The notes beneath the pieces are model-generated. The model was not told the DNA's origin, did not search any database, and saw only the letters and a program-made list of their open reading frames with translations. This document shows positions 25,191-34,300 of a stretch of 64,000 nt of DNA, one piece after another. Made by a program: the position numbers and the translations under genes. Where the stretch lies: assembly GCF_006716745.1 (NCBI RefSeq), contig NZ_VFPP01000001.1, positions 248,001-312,000 on the forward strand, written 5' to 3'. This stretch comes from Saccharothrix saharensis (lineage in GTDB: Bacteria > Actinomycetota > Actinomycetes > Mycobacteriales > Pseudonocardiaceae). The first letter of the stretch is position 1, and the number at the start of each line of letters is the position of its first letter.

Positions 25191-27476
25191 TCAGCACAGG
25201 CACAGCGTGTAGTTCGCCTGGTAGGTCGTGGCGGTCGCGGGCGCGGTGACGTTGTGCGTCTGCGCCCCGCCGTCGGACCAACTGCTGTACCGGTAGCGGA
25301 ACACCAGCGCGCCGCCTTGCGGGCTCGGCGCGCTGATCGAGTTGTTCGACCCCACGATCACCGTTCGGGTGAACGGCGTGGTCTGCGCCGTGCCGCCGAC
25401 GCTGAGCTGGAGCCCGCTCGGGTTCGACGTGAACGTCAGCGCGACCGTCCGCGGGTCGAGCTTCGTCGTGGTGCTCCTGACCCGGCCCGACGAGTCGGTC
25501 GCGGTCAACGTCAGGTCCAGGTAGGACGGGTACTCGTGGTCCGGCGCGATGAACGAGCCGGACGCCACGCCGGACCACGTCTGCACCACGTGCTCGTGGC
25601 ACGAGCCGGTGGTCGCGCAGTGCTGGATGCTCAGCTTCCAGCTCAACGCGGACGCGGGCAGCGCGCCGTCCTGCGGGTCGGTGGCGTGCCCGGAGAACGG
25701 CACGTTCTGGCCCACCTCCCAGTTGAGCGGCGCGGTCGGCGCGTCGATCACCGGCACGGGGTCCTCGGCGACCGGTGTGCCGACCGTGACGGTGATCGAG
25801 GTCGTGCCGGTCGCGCCCGCCTGGTCGGTCACCCTGAGCCGGACCGTCACCGCGCCTTGCGCGGTGTAGGTGCGGGTGGGCGTGGCGGAGGTGGAGTCGT
25901 CGTACTGGCCGTCGCCGTCGAGGTCCCACGCGTAGCTCAACGTGTCGCCGGGGTCGGGGTCGGTCGACCCCGTGCCGCTGAACTGCACGGCCAGCGGCGC
26001 GGGCCCGGACTGCGGCGTGGCGGTGGCGACGGCGGTCGGCGCCTGGTTGCCGGTCGGGTAGCTGACCCGGCGCAGCTGGCCCGCGCCGAGCGCGATGTAG
26101 AACAGGTCGCCGCCGGGACCGGTGGTGATCTGCACCGGGACGTTCACGCCGGTCACGAACGGCACGAGCTTGGCCGGGTCGGGCTGACCCGCGGTGGTCT
26201 GCATGGCCCAGATGCAGCCGCGCGAGCTGTCGGCGAAGAACAACGCGCCGTCGTAGGCGGGCGGGTAGTTGCTCGTCGACTCGAACGCGATGCCGGACAC
26301 CGACGAACCGCCGGTCGGGCACGGGTCCGTGGCCACGACCTTCGCCGAGTGGTTGTAGGCGTAGTACGGGGTGGTCTGGCCCGCGCCGGTGTAGAGCGAC
26401 TCGCACAGGGTCAGGTTCGCGCCGTCGTAGCCGCCCTGGCGCGCGGAGCCCTCGTAGCAGGGCCAGCCGAAGTTCTCCGCCGTCGCGTCGTTCACGTCGG
26501 CGATCCGGTTGATCTCCTCCCACGTGTTCCAGCCGACATCGCCCGCCCACAGCTCCTCGGTGCCGGGCCGGAAGGCGAAGCGGAACTGGTTGCGCAGGCC
26601 GTGGGCGATGACGCGCCGGGCGTTGGCGTCGGCGTGGCCCGCGAACGGGTTGCCGGGCAGGCCCGCGCCTGTGTCGGGGTCGATGCGCACGATCGAGCCG
26701 TCGAGGCTGACCGGCTCGCCCGCCGGGCGGCGGACCGACTGGGAGCGCAGCGCGCCGCCGCGGGCGGTGGGCGCGGTGAGGTTCGTCCCGGCGGGTGACG
26801 GCGGGTCGGCGCACGGGTTGCCGACCTGGCCGTAGTCGGTGAAGTTGAAGCTCGCGCCGTCACCGCCGCCGACGTACAGGCCCCCGTCGGGGCCGAAGAC
26901 GACCGTGCCGATGGAGTGGCTCGGGTACTGCTGGCACCAGTCGGTGACCAGCGGCTGCTCGGCGGTCATGGTGCCGCCGGCGCCCATGGTGAGCTTGGAG
27001 ACCCGGCCGGTGACGACGCAGCCCTGGTCGGTGGCCCCGGGCGGGGTCGGGCACTGGTCGCCCCAGCGCGGGTGCGTGCCGCCGGGCACGGCGTCGTAGG
27101 TGTAGGCGACGTAGACGTACGGGCGGGTCGGGAACTGCGGGTCCACGGCCAGGCCGAGCAGGCCGCGGTCCCAGAAGTCCTGCGTCTGCGGGCGCAGGTC
27201 GGCGAACACGGTGGCGGTGGTGTCGGCCGGCGAGTCGAAGACCTTGACCAGACCGCTCTTCTCGGCGATGAACACCCGGCCGTCCGGCGCGAACGAGACG
27301 GCGGTGGGCGAGGTGAGGCCACCGATGGCGAGGGTGTCGGCGAAGCCGGCGGGCACGGCGGCGGCAGCCGTCGGCGGGAGAGCCACCGCGGTGGCGGCGA
27401 CCACGAGTGCCGCGGCGGCCACGGCGGTCGCGCGTCTCGATCGCGGGGAAAATGGTGCGCGGCGGAGTAATCGCAT
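25191..27476 (-). CDS. Secreted PQQ-type sugar (sorbosone) dehydrogenase with PKD domain
   Basis: A 761-residue exported protein. The signal peptide MRLLRRAPFSP...ALPPTAAAA is followed by a six-bladed glucose/sorbosone dehydrogenase propeller (about 45-480: TSPTAVSFAPDGRVFIAEKS, PSHSIGTVVFGPDGGLYVGG, VIAHGLRNQFRFAFRPGTEE, GDVGWNTWEEINRIAD). A PKD domain follows (about 490-575: SYAWDLDGDGQYDDS), then beta-rich modules to the end. These enzymes oxidise sugars or aldoses with PQQ; secreted actinobacterial forms often act with plant polysaccharide breakdown. An even number of Cys suggests disulfides. ATG 27476 is chosen for the signal peptide. Confidence 0.85.
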   Translation of the reverse strand: MRLLRRAPFSPRSRRATAVAAAALVVAATAVALPPTAAAAVPAGFADTLAIGGLTSPTAVSFAPDGRVFIAEKSGLVKVFDSPADTTATVFADLRPQTQDFWDRGLLGLAVDPQFPTRPYVYVAYTYDAVPGGTHPRWGDQCPTPPGATDQGCVVTGRVSKLTMGAGGTMTAEQPLVTDWCQQYPSHSIGTVVFGPDGGLYVGGGDGASFNFTDYGQVGNPCADPPSPAGTNLTAPTARGGALRSQSVRRPAGEPVSLDGSIVRIDPDTGAGLPGNPFAGHADANARRVIAHGLRNQFRFAFRPGTEELWAGDVGWNTWEEINRIADVNDATAENFGWPCYEGSARQGGYDGANLTLCESLYTGAGQTTPYYAYNHSAKVVATDPCPTGGSSVSGIAFESTSNYPPAYDGALFFADSSRGCIWAMQTTAGQPDPAKLVPFVTGVNVPVQITTGPGGDLFYIALGAGQLRRVSYPTGNQAPTAVATATPQSGPAPLAVQFSGTGSTDPDPGDTLSYAWDLDGDGQYDDSTSATPTRTYTAQGAVTVRLRVTDQAGATGTTSITVTVGTPVAEDPVPVIDAPTAPLNWEVGQNVPFSGHATDPQDGALPASALSWKLSIQHCATTGSCHEHVVQTWSGVASGSFIAPDHEYPSYLDLTLTATDSSGRVRSTTTKLDPRTVALTFTSNPSGLQLSVGGTAQTTPFTRTVIVGSNNSISAPSPQGGALVFRYRYSSWSDGGAQTHNVTAPATATTYQANYTLCLC

Positions 27477-27672
27477 GGCCCGTTTCGTTCCCTTCGTGAC
27501 ACTTCTGGGTGAGCACGGAAGGGTGACACGTGGGATGTCCGTCACGCATTGCTTTGTCCGTCTGGGATAGGGCTACCGAGCGGTCTCATCCGGGCGGCCT
27601 ATCGGTCACCCCGAAAAATCGGCCCCGGCGTACTCCGTCCGCCGTAGGCCGGTTCGGCGTTCGGGCCGGCGG

Positions 27673-28551
27673 TCAGTCCGGCACGGTGTCGCGCGCGACC
27701 CGCGCGCGGGACAGCAGGAACCCGGCCGCGGCGGCGAGCGGGAACATCACCACCCCGTAGACGGCGGCCGGCACGGCCAGCCGTTCGCTGCCGAGCACGG
27801 TCACCGCGACGGTGATCGCCAGCGTGCTGTTGTGCACCCCGACCTCGAACGCCGACGCGATGGCCTGCCGCTCGCCGACCTTCGCCAGCCGGGGGACCAG
27901 GTAGCCCGCGGCCAGGCTGCACGCGCAGAACAGCACGGCCGCCAGGCCGATGTCGGCCAGGTACGCGCCGACGTTGTCCCGCTCGGCGATGATCGTGCCC
28001 GCGATCACCGCCACCAGCACCACCGCCGAGAAGATCCGCACCGGCTTGTCGGCGCGCTCGGCGAAGGCCGCCGACCAGCTGCGCACCAGCATGCCCAGCA
28101 CGACCGGCACCAGCACGATCGCGAACACCTGCGCGACCTTGCCGAACTCCAGCCCGACCGCGCCCTCGGCCGCCGGCGCGAAGTGGTCGAGGGCGAGGTT
28201 CACCACCACCGGCAGGGTGATCACCGCGACCACGGAGTTCACCGCGGTCAGCGTGATGTTGAGCGCGACGTCGCCGCGGAACAGGTGGCTGAACAGGTTC
28301 GCCGTGGTGCCGCCGGGTGACGCGGCGAGCAGCATCATGCCGACCGCGAGCACCGGGTCCAGGCCCAGCGCGACCACCAGCCCGAAGCACACCACCGGCA
28401 GCAGGACCAGCTGGGTGGCCAGCGCGACCGCCACCGCCCGCGGTTCGCGCGCGATCCGGGCGAAGTCGGCGACCGTCAACGACAGCCCGAGCCCGAACAT
28501 CACCACGGCCAGCGCGATCGGGAGGCCGACGCTCGTCAGGGCGGAATCCAC
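27673..28551 (-). CDS. Bile acid:Na+ symporter (BASS) family transporter
   Basis: A 292-residue membrane protein with about nine helices. Family blocks: LALVVMFGLGLSLT-type start (IALAVVMFGLGLSLTVADFA), LLAASPGGTTANLFSHLFRG, VALNITLTAVNSVVAVITLP, AFEVGVHNSTLAITVAVTVL. Relatives take up organic anions (bile acids, keto acids, pantoate) with Na+. Start GTG 28551 is favoured by AGG 8 nt upstream; GTG 28560 is possible. Divergent from the zinc-finger protein gene. Substrate unknown. Confidence 0.86.
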   Translation of the reverse strand: MDSALTSVGLPIALAVVMFGLGLSLTVADFARIAREPRAVAVALATQLVLLPVVCFGLVVALGLDPVLAVGMMLLAASPGGTTANLFSHLFRGDVALNITLTAVNSVVAVITLPVVVNLALDHFAPAAEGAVGLEFGKVAQVFAIVLVPVVLGMLVRSWSAAFAERADKPVRIFSAVVLVAVIAGTIIAERDNVGAYLADIGLAAVLFCACSLAAGYLVPRLAKVGERQAIASAFEVGVHNSTLAITVAVTVLGSERLAVPAAVYGVVMFPLAAAAGFLLSRARVARDTVPD

Positions 28552-28682
28552 GGCGATCACCTGCGTTTCTGCGTCCGCGTCCGGCGTCGGACCCGCATCG
28601 GGAGGAGCGCATCCTCCCCCAGAACGGGACGGATCGGGAGGTTCGAGGCCGGTTCGATGGCATTCGGTGATCACCGCTACGC

Positions 28683-28703
28683 TTGTCAGGCAGTGCCTGA
28701 CAA
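28683..28703. promoter_or_regulatory. Perfect 21-bp palindromic operator
   Basis: Arms TTGTCAGGCA and TGCCTGACAA flank a single G. It lies 12 nt before the ATG at 28716 and in the divergent region with the BASS gene. A TetR-type or similar dimer would cover it; the HTH at the C-terminus of the adjacent protein makes autoregulation possible. Confidence 0.65.
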
Positions 28704-28715
28704 ATGGGAGGGCTG

Positions 28716-29057
28716 ATGACGTACCCGCCGGGTTGCTCGTTCTGCGGCAGGGCCGCCGCCGACGTGCGCAAGATCATCAGCGGGCCGGGCATCTACATCT
28801 GCGACGGGTGCGTGTCCGCGTGCGTGGCGATCCTGGAAGCCGACGACGGGCAGTCCGACGTGACCGTCCCGGAGTGGTCGGTGATGTCGGACGACGAGCT
28901 GCTGGCCCACCTGCCGCGCATCGCGGCCACCGCGAGCCAGGTCGAGACCGGGCTCAAGGAGCGGGTCGCCGAACTGCGCGCCCGCGGCGTCACCTGGGCG
29001 CGGATCGGCACCGCGCTGGGCATGAGCAGGCAGTCGGCGTGGGAGCGGTTCTCGTGA
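28716..29057 (+). CDS. ClpX-type C4 zinc finger protein with C-terminal HTH-like segment
   Basis: A 113-residue protein. Residues 1-45 copy the ClpX N-terminal zinc-binding domain: CSFCGRAAADVRKIISGPGI then YICDGCVSAC (four Cys), which in ClpX dimerises and binds substrates. No AAA+ part follows. Instead, after a linker, there is SQVETGLKERVAELRARGVT then WARIGTALGMSRQSAWERFS, a helix-turn-helix-like end. It may be a small DNA-binding regulator using the zinc finger for dimerisation. ATG 28716 has GGGAGGG ahead. Its stop overlaps the MFS start (GTGA). Confidence 0.78.
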   Translation: MTYPPGCSFCGRAAADVRKIISGPGIYICDGCVSACVAILEADDGQSDVTVPEWSVMSDDELLAHLPRIAATASQVETGLKERVAELRARGVTWARIGTALGMSRQSAWERFS

Positions 29058-30271
29058 GGAGCGTGTGGCGGGTCCGCGACTACCGGCTGGTGTGGGCGGC
29101 CCAGACGCTGTCCTCGTTCGGCAACGGGGTCTCGCAGCTCGCGTACCCGTTGCTGATGCTGGCGCTGACCGGCTCCGCGACCGCGGCGGGGGCGTTGGCG
29201 GCCGTGCGCGCGGTGCCGTACCTGGTGCTGGGCCTGCCCGCCGGCGCGCTGGTGGACCGCTGGGACCGCAGGCGCACGATGGTGCTGTGCGACCTCGGTC
29301 GTGCGGTCAACATGGCGACCGTGCCGGTGGCGTTGGTGTTCTCCGCGCTGACGCCCGCCCACCTGTTCGTCACCGGGTTCCTCGGCGGCGTGCTGTACGT
29401 GTTCTTCTCCGCCGCCGAGAACGCCGTGCTGCCCAACGTGGTGGGCAAGGACCGGCTGACCGACGCGGTGTCGGGCGTGGAGACCGCGCAGGCGGCCACG
29501 GGGGTGCTCGCCGGGCCGGTCGGCGGCGCGTTGCTCCAGGTCGGTCGCGGGGTGCCGTTCCTGGTGGACGCGGTGTCGTTCCTGGCGTCGGCGCTGTGCC
29601 TGGCGTTGGTGCGCGCCGACTTCCGGGCCGGGCCCGTGCGGGCGCGCGGCGGTCTGCGCACGGAGGTCGTCGAGGGTGTGCGGTGGTTGTGGGGCCACCG
29701 GCCGTTGCGGCTGATCGCGCTGACCGCGGCCGGGTTGCAGGTGGCGATCTCCGGTGTCGCGCTGGTGGCGATCGTCGCCGCGCGGGACGCGTCACCGGCC
29801 GCGATCGGCGGGTTGTTCGCCGCTCTGGGGATCGGCGGTGTCGTCGGCGCGGTGGTCGCGCCGAAGCTCGAGGCACGCCTCGGGTTGACCGGGTTGCTGC
29901 TGTCCGTGCTGTGGCTGCAGGGCGTGCTGTGGGTCGTGCTGGCCTTCTCCGGTGGTCTGATCGCGGTGGGTGTCGTGCTGGCCCTGTTCACGGTGTCGAT
30001 GCCGTGCTTCGGGGTGGCCGCGCTGAGCTACCAGCTGGAAGTCACGCCCGACCACCTCCTCGGCCGCGTCGGCACCGCGTTCAGCCTGCTGATCTGGGCG
30101 GCGACACCGGTGGGCGCCGCCGCCGCGGGCGTCCTGCTCGACGTGGCCACCCCGGGCACGACGTCCCTGCTGTTCGCCGGGTGGGTGGTCGTGCTCGGGG
30201 CGGTGGCCACACCGACCCTCCGCCGCGCCGTCCGGGTGCGACCGGGCGGTCGACCCTGTCCTGAGCGTTGA
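29054..30271 (+). CDS. MFS exporter (EntS-like)
   Basis: A 405-residue, 12-helix transporter: VWRVRDYRLVWAAQTLSSFG, LPAGALVDRWDRRRTMVLCD (motif A), NAVLPNVVGKDRLTDAVSGV, then GPVGGALLQVGRGVPFLVDA. This is the EntS/MefA-type group that exports siderophores or macrolides. The GTG at 29054 overlaps the zinc-finger gene stop by 4 nt, so the two are translationally coupled and presumably share the palindrome-controlled promoter. It converges on the NRPS operon and may or may not serve its product. Its 3' end lies in the 22-bp repeat. Confidence 0.83.
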   Translation: MRSVWRVRDYRLVWAAQTLSSFGNGVSQLAYPLLMLALTGSATAAGALAAVRAVPYLVLGLPAGALVDRWDRRRTMVLCDLGRAVNMATVPVALVFSALTPAHLFVTGFLGGVLYVFFSAAENAVLPNVVGKDRLTDAVSGVETAQAATGVLAGPVGGALLQVGRGVPFLVDAVSFLASALCLALVRADFRAGPVRARGGLRTEVVEGVRWLWGHRPLRLIALTAAGLQVAISGVALVAIVAARDASPAAIGGLFAALGIGGVVGAVVAPKLEARLGLTGLLLSVLWLQGVLWVVLAFSGGLIAVGVVLALFTVSMPCFGVAALSYQLEVTPDHLLGRVGTAFSLLIWAATPVGAAAAGVLLDVATPGTTSLLFAGWVVVLGAVATPTLRRAVRVRPGGRPCPER

Positions 30272-30324
30272 ATTCAGGGGTCCTGAACGTTCGACTCACG
30301 GGACCTGGGGGTTCGACTCACGCG
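30259..30324. repeat. 22-bp tandem repeat, three units, between convergent genes
   Basis: Units of exactly 22 bp at 30259-30280 (TCCTGAGCGTTGAATTCAGG+GG), 30281-30302 (TCCTGAACGTTCGACTCACG+GG) and 30303-30324 (ACCTGGGGGTTCGACTCACG+CG). The first supplies the stop codon of the MFS gene, the last that of the O-methyltransferase on the other strand. I see no second copy elsewhere in the window. Confidence 0.8.
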
Positions 30325-31325
30325 GGTTGGGGTTTGTGGGAGACGAGGAGGGATTGGCCGGGGGAGGTGGTCAGGGGGTGGGTGGTCGGTGGGGTCAGGC
30401 CGGCGGCGGTGAGCCAGGTGGTGATCTCGGCCGCGCCGTAGACCTGGCCGCCCTGGCCGTGGAACAGGTTGAGGCTGAAGACGCGGGCGAAGGCGTCGGA
30501 CGCGCGGTCGGGGGAGTGCTCGTCGTGTTCCAGCAGGACGACCGCGCCGCCCGGGCGCAGCGCCGCGGCGACCCGGTCCAGCAGCGACCGGTTGGCCGCG
30601 GCCGTCCGGCCGTGCACGACGTTGAACAGCAGCACGGTGTCGTAGTCCGAGCCCAGGTCGAGCGTGTCGTAGTCGCCCGCGCGCAACGTGATCCGCCGGC
30701 ACAGGCCCGCGTCGGTCACCGCCGCCGCACCCACCGCCAACGCGTCCGGCAGGTCGATCACGGTCGCCTCCAACGACGGGTGCGCCGTGCACAGCCGGAT
30801 GGCGTGCTTGGCGTGCCCACCGCCGACGTCCAGCACCGTCGACCCGACCGGCACGATCGACGCCACCTCCGGCGCGATCGCGTCGGCGTGCCCGGCCAGC
30901 ATGCCCTGGAACCGGCGCAGCACCTCCGGCCGTTCGGCCAGCCACCCGTAGAAGTCGAGGGCCGGCTTGCCGGTGCGCACCGACTCCGCCAGCCCTTCCC
31001 ACGACTCGAACAGCACCACCGACCAGAACCTGTCCACCTCCGAGTACCCGCCGCCCGCCAACCACCTGGTGGTCCCGTCGGTGTTGGCGTACCCGTCCGG
31101 CCCGCCGGTCAGGTACCCGAACGACACCAGCGCGTCGGCCAGCAGCCCGGTGCCGCGCGGGTCCGCGCCGAGTTCGGCGGCCAGCGACGCCACCGGCCGC
31201 GGGCCGTCGGCCAGCGCGTCGAACACGCCCAGCCGCAGGCCCGCGGCGACGGCGCGGTAGCCCGCGGTGGCGAGCAGGTCGTGGAACGACGGCGGGCCGT
31301 CGTCCGGTCCCAGGTGCAGTGGCAT
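30318..31325 (-). CDS. O-methyltransferase (acetylserotonin/carminomycin type), last gene of NRPS operon
   Basis: A 335-residue two-domain enzyme. Residues about 10-100 form the helical dimerisation domain (FHDLLATAGYRAVAAGLRLG, LGVFDALADGP); the SAM domain has TVLDVGGGHAKHAIRLCTAH, ATVIDLPDALAVGAAAVTDA, RAGDYDTLDLG, and AAALRPGGAVVLLEHDE. Relatives methylate phenolic or enolic hydroxyls on aromatic natural products using a His/Glu base; VVHGRTAAANRSLL occupies the catalytic His region. ATG 31325 lies 2 nt after the NRPS stop with AAGGGG ahead. I infer it methylates a hydroxyl introduced by the flavin hydroxylase of the same operon. Confidence 0.85.
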   Translation of the reverse strand: MPLHLGPDDGPPSFHDLLATAGYRAVAAGLRLGVFDALADGPRPVASLAAELGADPRGTGLLADALVSFGYLTGGPDGYANTDGTTRWLAGGGYSEVDRFWSVVLFESWEGLAESVRTGKPALDFYGWLAERPEVLRRFQGMLAGHADAIAPEVASIVPVGSTVLDVGGGHAKHAIRLCTAHPSLEATVIDLPDALAVGAAAVTDAGLCRRITLRAGDYDTLDLGSDYDTVLLFNVVHGRTAAANRSLLDRVAAALRPGGAVVLLEHDEHSPDRASDAFARVFSLNLFHGQGGQVYGAAEITTWLTAAGLTPPTTHPLTTSPGQSLLVSHKPQPA

Positions 31326-31327
31326 GG

Positions 31328-34300
31328 TCAGCCCCTTTCCGGCAGCACGCCCGCGGCGGCGAGGAAGTCGACGTGGCGGGCGATCATCTCCGCGTCGGCG
31401 GGCGGGAACTCCACCCCGCACGACGCCGCCGCGGCCCACGTGGCCGAGCAGTCGAACACCGGGTGCGCCCGGTGGGTGGTGGTCAGGCCGAACGCCAGCG
31501 GGCCGAACGCGCTGTCCGGGCTCTCCAGCATCAACGACCGCCAGTCGGCGTACTCCAGCAGCCGGGTCGGGTAGCCCTTCGCGGTGAGCACCTCGCCCAG
31601 GTCGGCGTAGCTGAACCCGTCCGCCCGGTAGTAGTGGAAGTCCCGGCCCAGCGTCGACGGCTGCGTGGAGATGCCCGCGATGGCGCCCGCCAACCGGTCC
31701 ACCGGCAGCATGTCGATGACGTCCGGTGTGCGCGGCACCGCGCCCGCGTGCGCGCAGGTCGCGATCTGCCGGCTCAGGTACGACTCGGTCTTCGCCGTCC
31801 CGGTGCGCACGTCGCCGACGATCGCGGCGATCCGGTGGATCGACACCGGCACGCCCCGGTCCCGCGCGAGCACGCCCATCATGTCGGCCACCCACTTGGT
31901 GGTGTGGTAGCCGGTGTCCAGGCCGGTCGGGTCCTCGGGCCGGTCGGTCTCGGTGACGAGCCGCTTGTCGTAGTTCGCGCCGAGGAACACGCCCAGCGTC
32001 GACATCAGGTGCAGCGGCTTGGTCGAGTACCGGGTGGCCAGCCGCAGCACGTCCACCGTGCTGCCGACGTGCGGCGGCATCATCCACTGGTAGGTGAGGA
32101 CGAAGTTCATCACCGCGCCGTTGTGGTAGATCGCGTCCATGCCCTCGGCCAGCGCGTCGAAGTCCTTCTCCGCCAGGCCGAGCAGCGGCTGGGACATGTC
32201 GCCGACCACCGGCACCACCCGCGCGAACCGCTCCTCGGGCACGTCCAGGCGCGCGCGCCGCAGGTTGGCCCGGACGCGGGCCAGCGCCACGGCCGGCGTC
32301 TCGGCCCGGACCAGGCAGTGCACCTCGGCGTCCGTGCGGGACAGCAGCTCGGCCAGCAGGTGCGCGCCGAGGAACCCGGTCGCGCCGGTCAGCAGCACCC
32401 GTTCGGCCGGCCCGGTCCGCACGGGGTGCCGCGGCTGGACGTCCTCCGGCGGCACCGCGTCCGCCCGCATCTCCGGCACGGACGGCAGCCCGGACTTGTA
32501 CCGCTTGGCGAACGTGTGGTCCGACGCGGCGGCCTGCTCGACCACCCCGGCCAGCTCGGCGAGGTCGGCGGTGGCGAACAGGGCGCGCAGCGGCACCGTG
32601 ACGCCGAGCAGCGACCGCACCCTGGCCAGCACCGCCGCCGCGATCAGGGAGTGCCCGCCCAGGCCGAAGAAGCTGTCCCGGCGACCGACCAGCGGCACGT
32701 CCAGCACCTCGGACCACACCTCGGCCAACGTCCGCTCGACCGGCGTGCGCGGCGGCTCGTACGGGGTCAGCCGGGCCGTCGGGTCCGGGTCGGGCAGCGC
32801 CGCGACGTCGACCTTGCCGTGCCGGGTGAGCGGCAGCTCGTCCAGCACCACGACCGCGCCGGGCAGCATCGCGTCCGGCAGCCGCCCCGCGCAGAACGCC
32901 CGCAGCTCGTCCAGCTCGGGGGCCTGCGCGCGCGGCACCACGTAGGCCACCAGCACGTCACCGCGCACCGCCACCGCGGCCTCGGCGACCGCCGGGTGCG
33001 CCACCAGCGCCGAGCGCACCTCGCCCGGCTCGATCCGGTGGCCGCGCAGCTTGACCTGGTCGTCGACCCTGCCCAGGAACTCCAGCGTGCCGTCGGGCAG
33101 CAACCGGACCAGGTCGCCGGTGGCGTACATCCGGCCGCCCAGGACCGTCGGGTCCGCGAGGTACACCGACGCCGTGCGCTCCGGGTCGTCGCGGTAGCCC
33201 CGCGCGGGAGCGAGACCGCCGATGTGCAACTGGCCGGGCACGCCCACGGGTGTCGTGCGCAAGTGGGCGTCCAGCACGTACGCCCGCACGCCGGGCAGCG
33301 GCCGCCCGATCGGCAGCGTCACCGCGCGCGGGTCGACCTCGGACGCGTCGACCGTGCGGTACGCCGTGGCGCAGACCGTGGTCTCGGTCGGCCCGTAGTG
33401 GTTGACCACGGCCACCCGCCCGCCGGTCGACGCCGCCCACTCGGCGACCGCGGCCGTCGGCACGGCCTCGCCACCGATCATCATCACGGTCAGCGGACCG
33501 GGGTCGACCGCGAGCCCGGCCAGGTCCGCCACCCAGCGCTTGAACAGCGCGGCGGGGGAGTCGACGGCGGTGATCGCGTGGTCGGCGCAGAGCTTGAGCA
33601 GGTCCGCGCCGCCGATCGAGGCCGGTTCGGGGTGCACGACGACCGCCGCGCCCGCGCACCACGCCGGGAACACGTCGCCCACCGACGCGTCGAAGCTCAG
33701 CGGCGGGACCATCAGGATCCGCCGGCCCGGCCCGAACCCGTGCAGGTCGATGAACGCCCCGGTCAGGTTGGCCAGCGTGTCGTGCTGCACCTGCACGCCC
33801 TTGGGCACGCCGGTCGACCCGGACGTGTAGACGACGTAGGCCAACCCGTCCTCGGGCACGTCCGCGGCGGGCGGCGCGTCGGCTTCGCCGGTGAACGCGT
33901 CGTCACCGGTGTCCAGCAGCACGCCGTGGAACCCGCCGAACCGGTCGCGGTCGGCCGGCGTGGTGATCACCACGGGCGCGCCGCAGTCGGCGAGCAGCCC
34001 GGCGAGCCGGGCCGGCGGGTGCGCCGGGTCGAGCGGCACGTACGCGCCGCCGGCCTTGAGCACGGCCAGCAGCGCCACCAACGCCTCCGGCCCGGCCTTC
34101 ACCGCCAGCCCGACCGGTGTCTCCGGGCCCACGCCCCACCCGGCCAGCACGTGCGCGACCCGGTTGGCCCGCCGGTCCAGTTGCGCGAACGTCACCTCCC
34201 GCCCGTCGGCCAGGTCCAGCACCGCCGTGGTGCCGGGGTGGGCGGCGACCTGCTCGGCGATCCGGTCCAGCACACCGGGGTGGCGCAGCGACAGCGCCGG

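Noticed and set aside
28716-30271. Including the zinc-finger/MFS pair in the NRPS cluster
   Set aside because: It is convergent, has its own palindrome-controlled promoter, and the cluster already has an exporter inside its operon. A role is possible but unsupported.
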